NCBI RefSeq assembly: GCF_018390695.1
Contig: NZ_JAHBGF010000036.1
Location: 62,001 to 126,000, forward strand
Length of the DNA: 64,000 bases
Direction: 5' to 3'
From: Ancylobacter sonchi
GTDB taxonomy: Bacteria; Pseudomonadota; Alphaproteobacteria; Rhizobiales; Xanthobacteraceae
Numbering within the stretch: the first letter of the stretch is position 1; each line of letters opens with the position of its first letter. The notes under the pieces are model-generated. The model searched no databases. It saw nothing but the letters and a program-made list of their open reading frames with translations, and was not told where the DNA came from. Below are positions 37,009-45,393 of the stretch, piece by piece. A program made the translations under genes and the position numbers.

Positions 37009-37215
37009 CTAGTTCCGCCGCAAATCCCTGGCCAGCTGCTTCACCTGATTGGGCCCAAGTACATCTCCCCCATGCGGCACGAAATCGGCGGGTATCTCCA
37101 CATGCCACGCGGGATTTTCGTCAATCATTTCCAGGGCCTCCGCCAGAGTGGCGTTGAGGTCGCCCTCGCGAACGGTCAACACCTTGACAGGACTGTCCAG
37201 AGTGAGATTCGGCAT
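37009..37215 (-). CDS. 68-aa acidic protein of unknown function
   Basis: Starts at ATG 37215 with a perfect AGGAGG five bases upstream, so translation is likely. The sequence MPNLTLDSPVKVLTVREGDL, then an amphipathic helix (LNATLAEALEMIDENP), a strand (WHVEIPADFVP) and a basic tail, looks like a compact alpha/beta fold. It shares an AWHV segment with the next gene downstream. No family recognised. Upstream ~120 bp are AT-rich, a likely promoter region. Confidence 0.7.
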   Translation of the reverse strand: MPNLTLDSPVKVLTVREGDLNATLAEALEMIDENPAWHVEIPADFVPHGGDVLGPNQVKQLARDLRRN

Positions 37216-37739
37216 AATTTCCTCCTAATTTATTGGCGATTTTTATTTCCGCCTATCGTTCAATTATTAGCCGGACACCACGTTTCAAAGCGGTATTCCG
37301 CAACGGATGTGGGCGTAATTTTGAACCGAACTTCTTTTCAACCACGCTATTACGCGCCATGCCGGCAGGATGGAGGAAGATGTTCGCCGGGATATGCCCT
37401 CGATCGGCATGGCGGGCGTTCGGGACATCCCGCCCCACGGCATTCCGGCACCGCGAGCGAGTGCCCATCCCTCCTGCCGTGCGGGCCGGCACGGGATGGC
37501 TGGCGCATGATCGGCATGGCTCGATGAGGCATGACGATATCGCGAAGTTCACCCCCCGCGATTGGCGATCCGATTACCACATAGAGCTGTTGAAGCTTGG
37601 AACTCACAAATCCAGGTTGTCGGAAAGGCAGGGGCTCGTCCGTTCGATCGCCCGCGACGACGATGCCCCGCGGCCGCGCCTCGTGACGCCGATCCCGTCG
37701 CTTCAGGCCGAACGCCCGCGGATAGGTGCGTCGGCAGCC
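37216..37739. other. Intergenic region, AT-rich at its left end
   Basis: 524 bp between two minus-strand genes. 37216-37340 is unusually AT-rich for this genome and probably carries the promoter of the 68-aa gene. I found no GGAAC-N16/17-CGTT match there. The remaining ~400 bp contain only frames without ribosome sites or recognisable protein features. Confidence 0.5.
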
Positions 37740-38051
37740 CTACCGCCAGGGCTCGACGGTAAACCGGTCGTCGTCGCGAAACGTCACGCGGAAGCCGGCA
37801 TTGTTGTACACGCCGTTCTTCCCGGCCGGACCGCAAAAGACGTGCAGCACCCGGCCATATTGGCCTTTCTTTTCTTCCGATGCGGTCTTCGCGGCCGGGC
37901 AGTTGAACTGAAACGAGCGGATCATCCGGGCCAGCGTCGCGGAGATCTGCGGATCGAGCGTGGTTTGCGGCGTCGGCTCGGCGAAAGCGCCGCCGCTGCC
38001 CAGCATCACCCCGACACCGACCAATAGCCGTGAAAAGCCCGCTGGTTTCAT
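37740..38051 (-). CDS. Small exported protein of unknown function
   Basis: 103 aa with a signal peptide (LLVGVGVMLGSGGAFA, cleavage after AFA) and GGGAGCGAGACG before the ATG at 38051. The mature ~79-residue domain holds two cysteines (FNCPAAK and VFCGPAG) that may form a disulfide, and ends in VTFRDDDRFTVEPWR. Periplasmic location is inferred. Not recognised as a named family. Confidence 0.75.
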   Translation of the reverse strand: MKPAGFSRLLVGVGVMLGSGGAFAEPTPQTTLDPQISATLARMIRSFQFNCPAAKTASEEKKGQYGRVLHVFCGPAGKNGVYNNAGFRVTFRDDDRFTVEPWR

Positions 38052-38177
38052 CGTCTCGCTCCCGACGCCCGAAGCGTCTCATGGGTATGTTTCACAGTCC
38101 AGCGGGCGCTCTTCCCTTCGGGCATCTCGGCACATCGCTCAGCCGCCATGCGGGGGAACCGCCCTCGCCGAGACGGA

Positions 38178-38687
38178 TCATTTCTCGCCGACGCGCGGAT
38201 ATAGCGACGTGATCTGCGCGGCGATGAAGCTCTCCGCATTGCGCCACGCCTCGTCCGTGTCGCCGCGAAACGTATAGAGGCGCTCGAGGATCTTCTGGTC
38301 CGTCCGGACATCGACCAGCGCCACCTTGGCCCATTGCACGAGGGTGCTCATCTTCTGGATACCGCCGACGAGCAGGAGGTCGGCGCCGGCCCGCTGGGCC
38401 GCAGCCCGGAACTCCGACGCGTTGGCGTCCGTGAGCGCGCAATTCTGGCACGGCAGGGCGACCACGCGGAATGTCTCGCTGCCGGCAATATCCTGCCGCA
38501 GGGCGTTCATGAAGGTGCTCAGGCGGGCCCGGTGGTCGGCCGTCTGGTCGCGCGCCTCTCCCGAGGTGTCGATGTACTGGAATTCCACCACCGCGACCGT
38601 CGCGCGGGAGGGAGATTCGGCAACCGAGGAATGGGATTGCACCGCCAGCAGGCCGGCGGCGAACAGCAGCAGGGAGAAACGGCGCAT
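38178..38687 (-). CDS. Exported DUF2380/DUF3280-type protein
   Basis: 169 aa with a signal peptide (FSLLLFAAGLLAVQSHSSVA) followed by a domain resembling the DUF2380/DUF3280 group: TVAVVEFQYIDTSGE near the start, ADLLLVGGIQKMSTLVQWAK in the middle and a final TFRGDTDEAWRNAESFI. Such proteins are predicted periplasmic and of unknown function. The ATG at 38687 is preferred to one 15 bp upstream. It runs toward the small exported protein gene, 126 bp apart. Confidence 0.75.
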   Translation of the reverse strand: MRRFSLLLFAAGLLAVQSHSSVAESPSRATVAVVEFQYIDTSGEARDQTADHRARLSTFMNALRQDIAGSETFRVVALPCQNCALTDANASEFRAAAQRAGADLLLVGGIQKMSTLVQWAKVALVDVRTDQKILERLYTFRGDTDEAWRNAESFIAAQITSLYPRVGEK

Positions 38688-38702
38688 GGCGATCGGCTCC
38701 AC

Positions 38703-39042
38703 AGGCGTTCCGGGATCGGCGCGCCATCCTATCCCTGCCTCGGCCCGGAAGCGATGCGGCCGCGTGGCACGGAGAAAGCGCGGGAAGCGCCATGCTCGCT
38801 TGCCGTTACTGCAGGGGCAGGCGATCGGGGAGCAGGCGAACAGCGCTCGCCAGCCCGCAAAGACCGAGACGTCCGAACGGCGGCGTACATGAATGCGCGG
38901 CGCCGAATCCGGCGGAACATTTCGGGGCTTGTTTCGGGACTTTCCGACCGCCGGAGCGGCGATCTCTGGATTTCCCGCCGCGCCGCCAGCCTGCGCCTCG
39001 CAGCGAGACGCGGCAAATCAGGCAACGGGATCAAGGAAATAA
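38703..39042. other. Intergenic region between DUF2380-type gene and tRNA-Pro
   Basis: 340 bp without a supported gene. It holds the upstream region of the exported-protein gene and the 3' flank of tRNA-Pro. One minus-strand frame of ~100 codons is Arg/Pro-rich, lacks a ribosome site and is judged spurious. Confidence 0.5.
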
Positions 39043-39120
39043 TGGTCGGAGCGAGAGGATTTGAACCTCCGACCCCTAGTCCCCCAGACTAGTGCGCTAA
39101 CCAGGCTGCGCTACGCTCCG
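39043..39120 (-). tRNA. tRNA-Pro (anticodon GGG)
   Basis: Cloverleaf read on the minus strand: acceptor CGGAGCG pairing with CGCTCCG, D-arm AGCGCAGCCTGGTTAGCGC, anticodon stem CTAGT/ACTAG with loop CTGGGGG (anticodon GGG), T-loop GGTTCAAATCC, discriminator A and encoded CCA. The C1:G72 pair is typical of bacterial tRNA-Pro. 78 nt including CCA. Confidence 0.97.
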
Positions 39121-39141
39121 ACGCCGTGAGGCGTTGTCTCT

Positions 39142-39678
39142 CTAGCGATTTGATCCCGGCGATGCAAGCGGCGCCGGGATCTCGGCATGGGATATCTCTG
39201 CGCCCTCCTGCGCCGACGCACCCCGTTCCGGCCCGACCTGCCGCTCCACCGAGGCGCTGAAGCGCTGGAACAGGCCGAGCGACACCAGTGCCACGCAGCC
39301 GATCCCCACCAGCAGCGCCGGGTAGATCACCTGCGAGACCTCCTCGCGCGCCGTTTCGAACAGCAGCACCAGCGCCTCGAGGAAGATGGCGATGATGATG
39401 GTGGAGAGAAACTTGGTCAGCCCGCGCCGCGCGTCGGCGGCGGTGCGCTTCTCCCGCCCGGCCGGTACTTCCTCCTCGAAGAAATATTTGGCGACGTCGA
39501 ACAGCGCGATGGCGACGATGAGATAGCCGACGATGTTGAGCAGCGCCTCATGCACCAGCGTGTCGCCGCCGAGCCCCTCGCGCAGCGCCGTATAGGGGGC
39601 GTAGACCAGCAGCACCGCCGCCACCGCCATCAGGGCGCAGGCGGCGACGGCGAAGACGGCACGGATGAGAAAGCTCAT
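39142..39678 (-). CDS. Conserved integral membrane protein of unknown function
   Basis: 178 aa starting at ATG 39678. Four hydrophobic stretches: LIRAVFAVAACALMAVAAVLL, EALLNIVGYLIVAIALFDVA, FLSTIIIAIFLEALVLLFE and IYPALLVGIGCVALVSLGLF, with a charged loop (EEEVPAGREKRTAADARRG) between helices 2 and 3. The pattern slightly recalls PsiE-like proteins but I cannot assign it. The C-terminus is polar. It sits between the tRNA and the divergent nitroreductase. Confidence 0.75.
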   Translation of the reverse strand: MSFLIRAVFAVAACALMAVAAVLLVYAPYTALREGLGGDTLVHEALLNIVGYLIVAIALFDVAKYFFEEEVPAGREKRTAADARRGLTKFLSTIIIAIFLEALVLLFETAREEVSQVIYPALLVGIGCVALVSLGLFQRFSASVERQVGPERGASAQEGAEISHAEIPAPLASPGSNR

Positions 39679-39805
39679 GGGGAGGGGCTCCGTTGACCCC
39701 TGGCCAACTAGCGCGCCTCGCCGGGTCTTCAAGTACCGCGTCCCGCCACCCTGCCCGCCGCGCCTCGTGTATAGTCGCGCCGCCGCCACCGACCGGAGAC
39801 CCGCC

Positions 39806-40447
39806 ATGGCCCATGAACACGCGACCGCCGAGCTCGTCCGCGATCCCGGTTTCGTGCCGCCGCCGGCGCTGGAGCCGATGATCGAGCGGCTCGCCGCGCG
39901 CCGCTCGGCGCCGCTGCGCAGCCTTGGCGGGCCGGCGCCGAGCGAGGAGGAGATGGACCTGCTGTTCCGGCTGGCGCTGCGTGTGCCCGATCACGGCCGG
40001 CTGGTGCCCTGGCGCTTCATCGTCATCGAGGGCGAGGCGCGCGCCGCGCTCGGCGCCCGGCTCGACGCGCTCTATGCGCGGCAGAACCCGGACCTGCCGG
40101 CCGCCAAGGCCGATATGTGGACGCTGTACCTGATGCGTGCGCCGCTCACCGTGGTGGTGGTGAGCCGGCCCGATCCGGCCGCCAAGGTGCCGGAATGGAA
40201 CCAGCAGCTCTCCGCCGGCGCCGCCGGCATGGCGCTGACCGTGGCGGCGAGCGCGCTCGGCCTCGCCTCGCAATGGCTCTTGAAATGGCCGGGTCGCGAC
40301 CGCGAGGCGGCGGCGCTCGCCGGCGTCGAGGCCGGTGAGACAGTCGCCGGCTTCATCCATATCGGCCGGCCGACGGTCGACAGCCCGGACCGGCCGCGCC
40401 CGGACGCCGCCGGCGTCGTCAGCCGCTGGCAGCCGGAGGAGGCGTAA
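39806..40447 (+). CDS. Nitroreductase family FMN oxidoreductase
   Basis: 213-aa flavin enzyme of the small YdjA-like nitroreductase group. FMN-contact motifs: ERLAARRSAPLRSLGGPAPS at the N-terminus, ALRVPDHGRLVPWRFIVIEG, and ALGLASQWLLKWPGRDREAAAL toward the C-terminus. The ATG at 39806 follows CCGGAGACC. Physiological substrate unknown; it converges with the aldehyde dehydrogenase gene. Confidence 0.9.
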   Translation: MAHEHATAELVRDPGFVPPPALEPMIERLAARRSAPLRSLGGPAPSEEEMDLLFRLALRVPDHGRLVPWRFIVIEGEARAALGARLDALYARQNPDLPAAKADMWTLYLMRAPLTVVVVSRPDPAAKVPEWNQQLSAGAAGMALTVAASALGLASQWLLKWPGRDREAAALAGVEAGETVAGFIHIGRPTVDSPDRPRPDAAGVVSRWQPEEA

Positions 40448-40496
40448 GCCCGGCGTGAGACCGAGCCGATGAGGCCCGGCCCCTAAGCCCGCGCGA

Positions 40497-42041
40497 TCAA
40501 CCCTCGACGTCGAAGGAGACGCCCTGCGCCAGCGGCAGGGTGCGCGAGTAGTTGATGGTGTTGGTGGCCCGCCGCATATAGGCCTTCCAGGCGTCGGAGC
40601 CCGCCTCGCGGCCGCCGCCGGTCTCCTTCTCGCCGCCGAAGGCGCCGCCGATCTCGGCGCCGGACGGGCCGATATTCACATTGGCGATGCCGCAATCCGA
40701 GCCTTCCGCCGACATGAAGGTCTCGGCCTCGCGCATGTCGTTGGTGAAGATCGACGAGGACAGGCCCTGCGGCACGCCGTTCTGCAGCGCGATCGCCTCG
40801 GTGAGGCCGCCGACCCGCAGCACATAGAGGATCGGCGCGAAGGTCTCGTGCTTCACCACGTCGACCTGTTCGTCGATCTCCACCAGCGCCGGCCGGACGT
40901 AATAGGCGTCGTCCGCGCCGGCCACCGCCACGCGTTCGCCGCCATGCACGGTAGCGCCGGCGGCGCGGGCCTTGTCGAGCGCCGCCTGCATGCCGTCATA
41001 GGCCGCCTTGTCGATCAGCGGGCCGATTAGCGTGCCGTTCGCGCGGGGATCGCCGATGGTGACGGAGCCGTACGCCTTCGCCAGGCGCGGCACCAGTTCC
41101 TCATAAACGCCCTCATTGACGATGAGGCGGCGCAGCGAGGTGCAGCGCTGGCCAGCGGTGCCCATGGCGGCGAAGGCGATGCCGCGCAGGGCGAGGTCGA
41201 GATCGGCCGAGGGGCAGACGATGGCGGCGTTGTTGCCGCCGAGTTCCAGGATCGAACGGCCGAAGCGCTTGGCCACCCGCTCGCCGACGATACGGCCCAT
41301 GCGGGTGGAGCCGGTGGCGGAGATCACCGGCACGCGGGCGTCGTCGACCAGCGACGAGCCGATCTCGCCGCCGCCGACCAGCACCTGCGACAGGCCTTCC
41401 GGCGCGTCGCCAAAGGCGGCAGCGGCGCGCTCGAACAGCGCCTGCACGGCGAGCGCGGTGAGCGGGGTCTTCTCGGAGGGCTTCCACAGCAGGCTGTCGC
41501 CGCAGACCAGCGCCAGCGCCGCGTTCCACGACCACACCGCGACCGGGAAGTTGAAGGCGGTGACGATGCCGACCGGGCCGACCGGGTGCCAGGTCTCCAT
41601 CATCCGGTGGCCGGGGCGCTCGGAGGCGATGGTGAGGCCGTAGAGCTGGCGCGACAGGCCGACGGCGAAGTCGCAGATATCGATCATCTCCTGCACCTCG
41701 CCGAGGCCCTCGGAGACGATCTTGCCGGCCTCCAGCGTGACGAGGCGGCCGAGCGCCACCTTGTGGGCGCGCAGTTCCTCGCCGAGTAGCCGCACCAGTT
41801 CGCCGCGGCGCGGCGCCGGCACGGTACGCCAGGCGTGGAAGGCGGCCACCGCACGCTCCACCGCCGCGCCGACATCGGCCGGGCTCGCCTCGGCGACATG
41901 CGCCACCACCTCGCCGGTGACCGGCGAGCGCACCGCGCGGCCGCCGTCCTGCCACAGCGCCGGGTCGACGCCGAGCGAGCCGAGCAGGTCCGCCACCTCG
42001 CCGGCGACCGGGCCGAGGGCTGCGTTGATTTTCGCCGTCAT
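40497..42041 (-). CDS. Aldehyde dehydrogenase, ALDH7 (aminoadipate-semialdehyde dehydrogenase-like)
   Basis: 514-aa NAD(P)-dependent dehydrogenase. It has the Rossmann motif ATGSTRMGRIVGERVAKRF, active-site Glu in LELGGNNAAIV and nucleophile Cys in GTAGQRCTSLRRL. Overall layout, with WHPVGPVGIVTAFNFPVAVW, resembles the ALDH7/AmaB family, which oxidises alpha-aminoadipate semialdehyde in lysine catabolism or betaine-type aldehydes. ATG at 42041 has GAGGAG 7 bases upstream; the ATG 6 bp earlier is too close to that site. Confidence 0.9.
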   Translation of the reverse strand: MTAKINAALGPVAGEVADLLGSLGVDPALWQDGGRAVRSPVTGEVVAHVAEASPADVGAAVERAVAAFHAWRTVPAPRRGELVRLLGEELRAHKVALGRLVTLEAGKIVSEGLGEVQEMIDICDFAVGLSRQLYGLTIASERPGHRMMETWHPVGPVGIVTAFNFPVAVWSWNAALALVCGDSLLWKPSEKTPLTALAVQALFERAAAAFGDAPEGLSQVLVGGGEIGSSLVDDARVPVISATGSTRMGRIVGERVAKRFGRSILELGGNNAAIVCPSADLDLALRGIAFAAMGTAGQRCTSLRRLIVNEGVYEELVPRLAKAYGSVTIGDPRANGTLIGPLIDKAAYDGMQAALDKARAAGATVHGGERVAVAGADDAYYVRPALVEIDEQVDVVKHETFAPILYVLRVGGLTEAIALQNGVPQGLSSSIFTNDMREAETFMSAEGSDCGIANVNIGPSGAEIGGAFGGEKETGGGREAGSDAWKAYMRRATNTINYSRTLPLAQGVSFDVEG

Positions 42042-42302
42042 GATCATGCTCCTCGCAAGCGCCACTGGCGGGCCGCGATCCGGCACGCCTGGATTGGCCG
42101 CGTGCATAGCACCGCTCGGCGGCACAAATCCATGCTGCGGGAGGATGAGCCGGAAAGCCTGCCCCAGCGGCAGGTTAGCGGCGATGCGGGGCGCGGGGGG
42201 TGCGGCGCGACGAAGAAAAATCCGCCATTTTCACTTTGCGGCAGGATAAGAATTCGCGACGATGATGTCTTGCACCTTCCCTGCGTATAACCCATATCGA
42301 GC

Positions 42303-42355
42303 TCACGAACAGCCTCGACAATAGGTCACGAACACTGTCAGGATGTCCCTGTTCG
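42303..42355. repeat. Cluster of CGAACA half-sites
   Basis: TCACGAACA occurs twice as a direct repeat (42303-42311 and 42326-42334, 23 bp apart), and the inverted form TGTTCG follows at 42350-42355, 21 bp from the second copy. Spacing close to two helical turns suggests binding sites for a regulator. Seen in sequence; protein unknown. Confidence 0.5.
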
Positions 42356-42443
42356 CCGACGAATTATCCATGAAATGATCCATGGACAGATTCGCGAAAT
42401 CACATTCCAGACACGAAATAGCTGTCCTCGTGCCGCACTCCTT

Positions 42444-42468
42444 TTGCATCCGAATCCCGTGGATGCAA
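42444..42468 (+). promoter_or_regulatory. Leader hairpin next to the RlpA-like ribosome binding site
   Basis: A perfect 8-bp inverted repeat TTGCATCC/GGATGCAA with a 9-base loop ends two bases before AGGAGAAGGA. In the transcript it could form a stem that gates ribosome access. No known riboswitch class is recognised. Confidence 0.5.
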
Positions 42469-42487
42469 CAGGAGAAGGACAGAGGTA

Positions 42488-42880
42488 TTGACGGCTTGGG
42501 GAATGGGACGGATCGCTGGCGCGACACTGACCGCCGCGATCATCTTCGCCGCCAGCGGCAATGCTGCTTCAGCAAACTCGGCAAGCATGAAACGACCGGC
42601 CGCCACCAGTGGGATGGCGTCCTATTACGGCTATGGCGGACGTACCGCCAACGGTGAGCGCCACAACGCCCAGGCCCTCACCGCCGCGCATCGCACCCTG
42701 CCTTTCGGCACCAAGGTGCGAGTGACCAACACGGCCAATGGCCGGTCGGTCGTCGTGCGCATCAACGATCGCGGCCCCTTCATCCGTGGCCGCATCATCG
42801 ACGTCTCGACCGCCGCCGCGGACAGCCTCGGCTTCCGCTCGCGCGGGGTCGCCCGTGTCGATCTCGCCGTGGTCAACTGA
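42488..42880 (+). CDS. RlpA-like septal/cell-wall lipoprotein-type domain protein
   Basis: 130-aa exported protein. A signal peptide ([19 protein letters not shown]) precedes a double-psi beta-barrel of RlpA type: [32 protein letters not shown] and [19 protein letters not shown], with the Asp in NDRGPF thought to be catalytic in lytic transglycosylase RlpA. No SPOR domain and no lipobox Cys are present, so this is a short soluble form. TTG at 42488 is chosen because AAGGA lies 8 bases upstream; ATG at 42503 is the alternative. Confidence 0.88.
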   Translation: MTAWGMGRIAGATLTAAIIFAASGNAASANSASMKRPAATSGMASYYGYGGRTANGERHNAQALTAAHRTLPFGTKVRVTNTANGRSVVVRINDRGPFIRGRIIDVSTAAADSLGFRSRGVARVDLAVVN

Positions 42881-42952
42881 AGGCCGTGGCGTGACGCTCT
42901 TATGAGAACGCCTGGCCGGGGCGATGGTTCCTGAGCCGCGTGCGAAACGCGC

Positions 42953-43948
42953 TCAGACCTCGCCCCGGCGGGCTTCCATCAACAGGCGATAGCATTCCTG
43001 CAGATCGGCGAGCGCCGCCTTGAGCTCGCGGACCTGCTCGTCGGACAGACCGTCCTCCGGCCCCTCCAGCGGGCGGAACGAGGTCAGCCGCGACGGCGCC
43101 TCCTCGCGCACCGGGGCCGGCGGCACGTAGGCGGGCAGCGGCGGCACCGGGAACGGCTCCGGCGGCTCGGCAGGGTACCGCTCGGCATGACGCGGTCCGG
43201 CAAAGGGCGGCTCCGGCTCGCCGCCGACGCCGCGGAACGGAAAGGACGGCCCGTCATCCTCGTCCTCGTCGTCGAAACGCGGCTCCGCCTCGCGCGGATG
43301 CAGGGGGGACGGTTCCGTGCGCGGCGCATCGAAGCGCGGCTCGATATGGCGCGGCTCGCCATGCCTTGGCTCGCTATGCCGCGGCTCCGCATGACGCGGC
43401 CCGCCCTGATGCGGCTCGATATCCGGCAGCAGCGGCATGTCTAGGAAATTCGGCTCGTCGTCGGAGGGTCGGCGCCGCGCCGGCTTGCGTGCCGCCGCCC
43501 GCTCCGGCTCATCATCACGCGGTGCGCCGCCGCGACGTCCCGGCAGCAGGCCGAAGAACCCGCTCAGCGAGGACCGGCCGGCAGCAGCCTTGCCCTCATG
43601 CGCCTCGCCCTCGTCGTTCTCGTCGTCCCCGCCGGCCGGCGCGGCAACGGCGCGCGCGCCCTGCCCGCCTTCCATCGCCTCGCGCAGCACCGCCTGCACG
43701 TAACGCGGCCCTTCCTCCTTGAGGATGCGCTGCACGCCACGGATCGTGTAGCCCTCGCCATACAGCAGGTGCTGGATGCCGCGCAGAAGCTCGACGTCGT
43801 CAGGCCGGTAGTAGCGCCGGCCGCCGCCGCGCTTCAGCGGGCGGATCTGGGGGAACTTGGTCTCCCAGAAACGCAGCACGTGCTGAGGCAGATCGAGCTC
43901 GTCGGCGACCTCGCTGATGGTGCGGAAGGCGTCCGGGCTCTTCTCCAC
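42953..43948 (-). CDS. MerR family regulator with long disordered C-terminus
   Basis: 331 aa. The first ~90 residues are a MerR winged helix ([55 protein letters not shown]). The rest is low complexity: acidic and Arg-rich stretches, a run of five-residue repeats PRHxE (residues 184-208), a Pro-rich stretch, and a final helix ([20 protein letters not shown]). Position next to ihfA and fabH is usual for this regulator in Hyphomicrobiales. Its targets are unknown. Confidence 0.9.
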   Translation of the reverse strand: MEKSPDAFRTISEVADELDLPQHVLRFWETKFPQIRPLKRGGGRRYYRPDDVELLRGIQHLLYGEGYTIRGVQRILKEEGPRYVQAVLREAMEGGQGARAVAAPAGGDDENDEGEAHEGKAAAGRSSLSGFFGLLPGRRGGAPRDDEPERAAARKPARRRPSDDEPNFLDMPLLPDIEPHQGGPRHAEPRHSEPRHGEPRHIEPRFDAPRTEPSPLHPREAEPRFDDEDEDDGPSFPFRGVGGEPEPPFAGPRHAERYPAEPPEPFPVPPLPAYVPPAPVREEAPSRLTSFRPLEGPEDGLSDEQVRELKAALADLQECYRLLMEARRGEV

Positions 43949-43994
43949 GGCGAGGGTTCCCTCCCTTCAGCTCACACGGACGACGCGGCGCGAC

Positions 43995-44303
43995 TCACTC
44001 TTCGGTGACGTCTTCGCCGTTGATCTGCTGCTTGAGGATGTTGGACGGCTTGAACACCATGACGCGGCGGGGCGCGATCGGCACTTCCTCGCCGGTCTTC
44101 GGGTTGCGGCCGACGCGCTCGCCCTTCTGGCGCACCACGAAGGAGCCGAAGGAGGACAGCTTCACCGTCTCGCCCTTGGCCACGCAATCGGCGATCTCGG
44201 ACAGTACCGTCTCGACCAGAGCGGCGGATTCGGTCCGCGACAGCCCCACACGCTGATACACCGCCTCGCAAAGATCCGCGCGCGTGATCGTCCGACCTGC
44301 CAT
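43995..44303 (-). CDS. ihfA: Integration host factor alpha subunit
   Basis: 102-aa DNA-bending nucleoid protein. Features: [21 protein letters not shown] at the N-terminus and the signature [21 protein letters not shown], with the intercalating Pro in [13 protein letters not shown]. The IHF-alpha form is preferred over HU because of the family-typical extension [17 protein letters not shown] and its position between merR and fabH. The beta subunit lies outside the window. Confidence 0.93.
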   Translation of the reverse strand: MAGRTITRADLCEAVYQRVGLSRTESAALVETVLSEIADCVAKGETVKLSSFGSFVVRQKGERVGRNPKTGEEVPIAPRRVMVFKPSNILKQQINGEDVTEE

Positions 44304-44415
44304 TGCCCCGTCTCCGCCTTCTTCATGTTGTGGCGCTGCCCTGCGTCAACCTAGGCGCCGTCGCCCGCACTGGTCAACGGGGCGCGCGCACGCAGTCACC
44401 GGTCGAAGCGCGAAC

Positions 44416-45393
44416 CTACCAGCGCACCAGCGCCGAGGCCCAGGTGAAGCCGCCGCCCATCGCCTCCAGCAGCACCACGTCGCCGGCCTTGATCCGCCCG
44501 TCCCGCACCGCCGTGGCAAGCGCCAGCGGGATCGAGGCGGCCGAGGTGTTGCCGTGCACGTCGACGGTGAGCACCACCTTCTCCGGCGCGATGCCGAGCT
44601 TCACCGCGCTGGCGTCGATGATGCGGCGATTGGCCTGGTGCGGCACGAACCAGTCGATGGTCGACGAATCGATGCCGGTGGCGTTGTAGGCGTCGGTGAT
44701 GACGTCGGTGATCATGCCGACCGCGTGGCGGAACACCTCGCGGCCCTCCATGCGCAGGAAGCCGGTGGTCTTGGTCGAGGAGACGCCGCCATCGACATAG
44801 AGCTTGTGCTTGTGGCGTCCGTCCGAGCGCAGATGCGTGGTGAGCACGCCGCGCTCGTCGGGCGCGCCGCTCGCCGGCACCGCCTCCAGCACCAGCGCGC
44901 CGGCGCCGTCGCCGAACAGCACGCAGGTGGTGCGGTCCGACCAGTCGAGGATGCGCGAGAAGGTCTCGGCGCCGATGACCAGCGCGCGGCGGAAGCTGCC
45001 GCTCTTCAGGAAATTGTCGGCGGTCGCCAGCGCGTAGACGAAGCCCGAGCACACCGCCTGCACGTCGAAGGCGGCGCCGCGGGTGATGCCGAGCCCGGCC
45101 TGCACCGTCACCGCCGAGGCGGGGAAGGTGTTGTCCGGCGTCGAGGTGGCGAGCACGATGAGGTCGATGTCGTCCGGCGTCAGGCCGGCATCGTCGAGCG
45201 CCGCCCGCGCCGCCTTGATGGCGAGGTCGCTCGTCACCTCGTCCTCGGCGGCGATATGCCGCTCGCGGATGCCGGTGCGCTGGACGATCCATTCGTCGGA
45301 GGTGTCGACCATCTGGGCGAGGTCGGCATTGGTGAGGGTCCGCGCCGGCAGATAGGCGCCGACGCCACGCACCACTGAAGTCAAGCTGCTCAC
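44416..45393 (-). CDS. fabH: Beta-ketoacyl-ACP synthase III
   Basis: 325-aa enzyme that starts fatty-acid synthesis by condensing acetyl-CoA with malonyl-ACP. The catalytic triad is visible: Cys115 in [13 protein letters not shown], His in [13 protein letters not shown] and Asn in [14 protein letters not shown]. The GTG at 45393 overlaps the plsX stop as GTGA and gives [16 protein letters not shown]; no ATG is available before the conserved region. Confidence 0.96.
   Translation of the reverse strand: MSSLTSVVRGVGAYLPARTLTNADLAQMVDTSDEWIVQRTGIRERHIAAEDEVTSDLAIKAARAALDDAGLTPDDIDLIVLATSTPDNTFPASAVTVQAGLGITRGAAFDVQAVCSGFVYALATADNFLKSGSFRRALVIGAETFSRILDWSDRTTCVLFGDGAGALVLEAVPASGAPDERGVLTTHLRSDGRHKHKLYVDGGVSSTKTTGFLRMEGREVFRHAVGMITDVITDAYNATGIDSSTIDWFVPHQANRRIIDASAVKLGIAPEKVVLTVDVHGNTSAASIPLALATAVRDGRIKAGDVVLLEAMGGGFTWASALVRW

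Larger units (their letters stand above)
42042..42487. other. Divergent intergenic region with structured leader upstream of the RlpA-like gene
   Basis: 446 bp, with 42220-42487 markedly AT-richer than flanking genes. No gene is supported. It contains repeated CGAACA half-sites (42306-42355) and a perfect inverted repeat just before the ribosome site of the RlpA-like gene (42444-42468), listed separately. Confidence 0.6.

Noticed and set aside
36292..37527. A 411-codon plus-strand frame crossing three minus-strand genes
   Set aside because: It covers two small genes with excellent ribosome sites on the other strand and lacks any protein signature.
37233..38027. A 264-codon plus-strand frame in the small-gene region
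   Set aside because: No ribosome site, composition like a shadow, and it runs antisense to the exported-protein gene that has a signal peptide and ribosome site.
42270..42298. Sigma-70 promoter TTGCAC-N17-CATATC before the RlpA-like gene
   Set aside because: The -35 is fair but the -10 matches the consensus at only three positions, so it was not listed as a feature.
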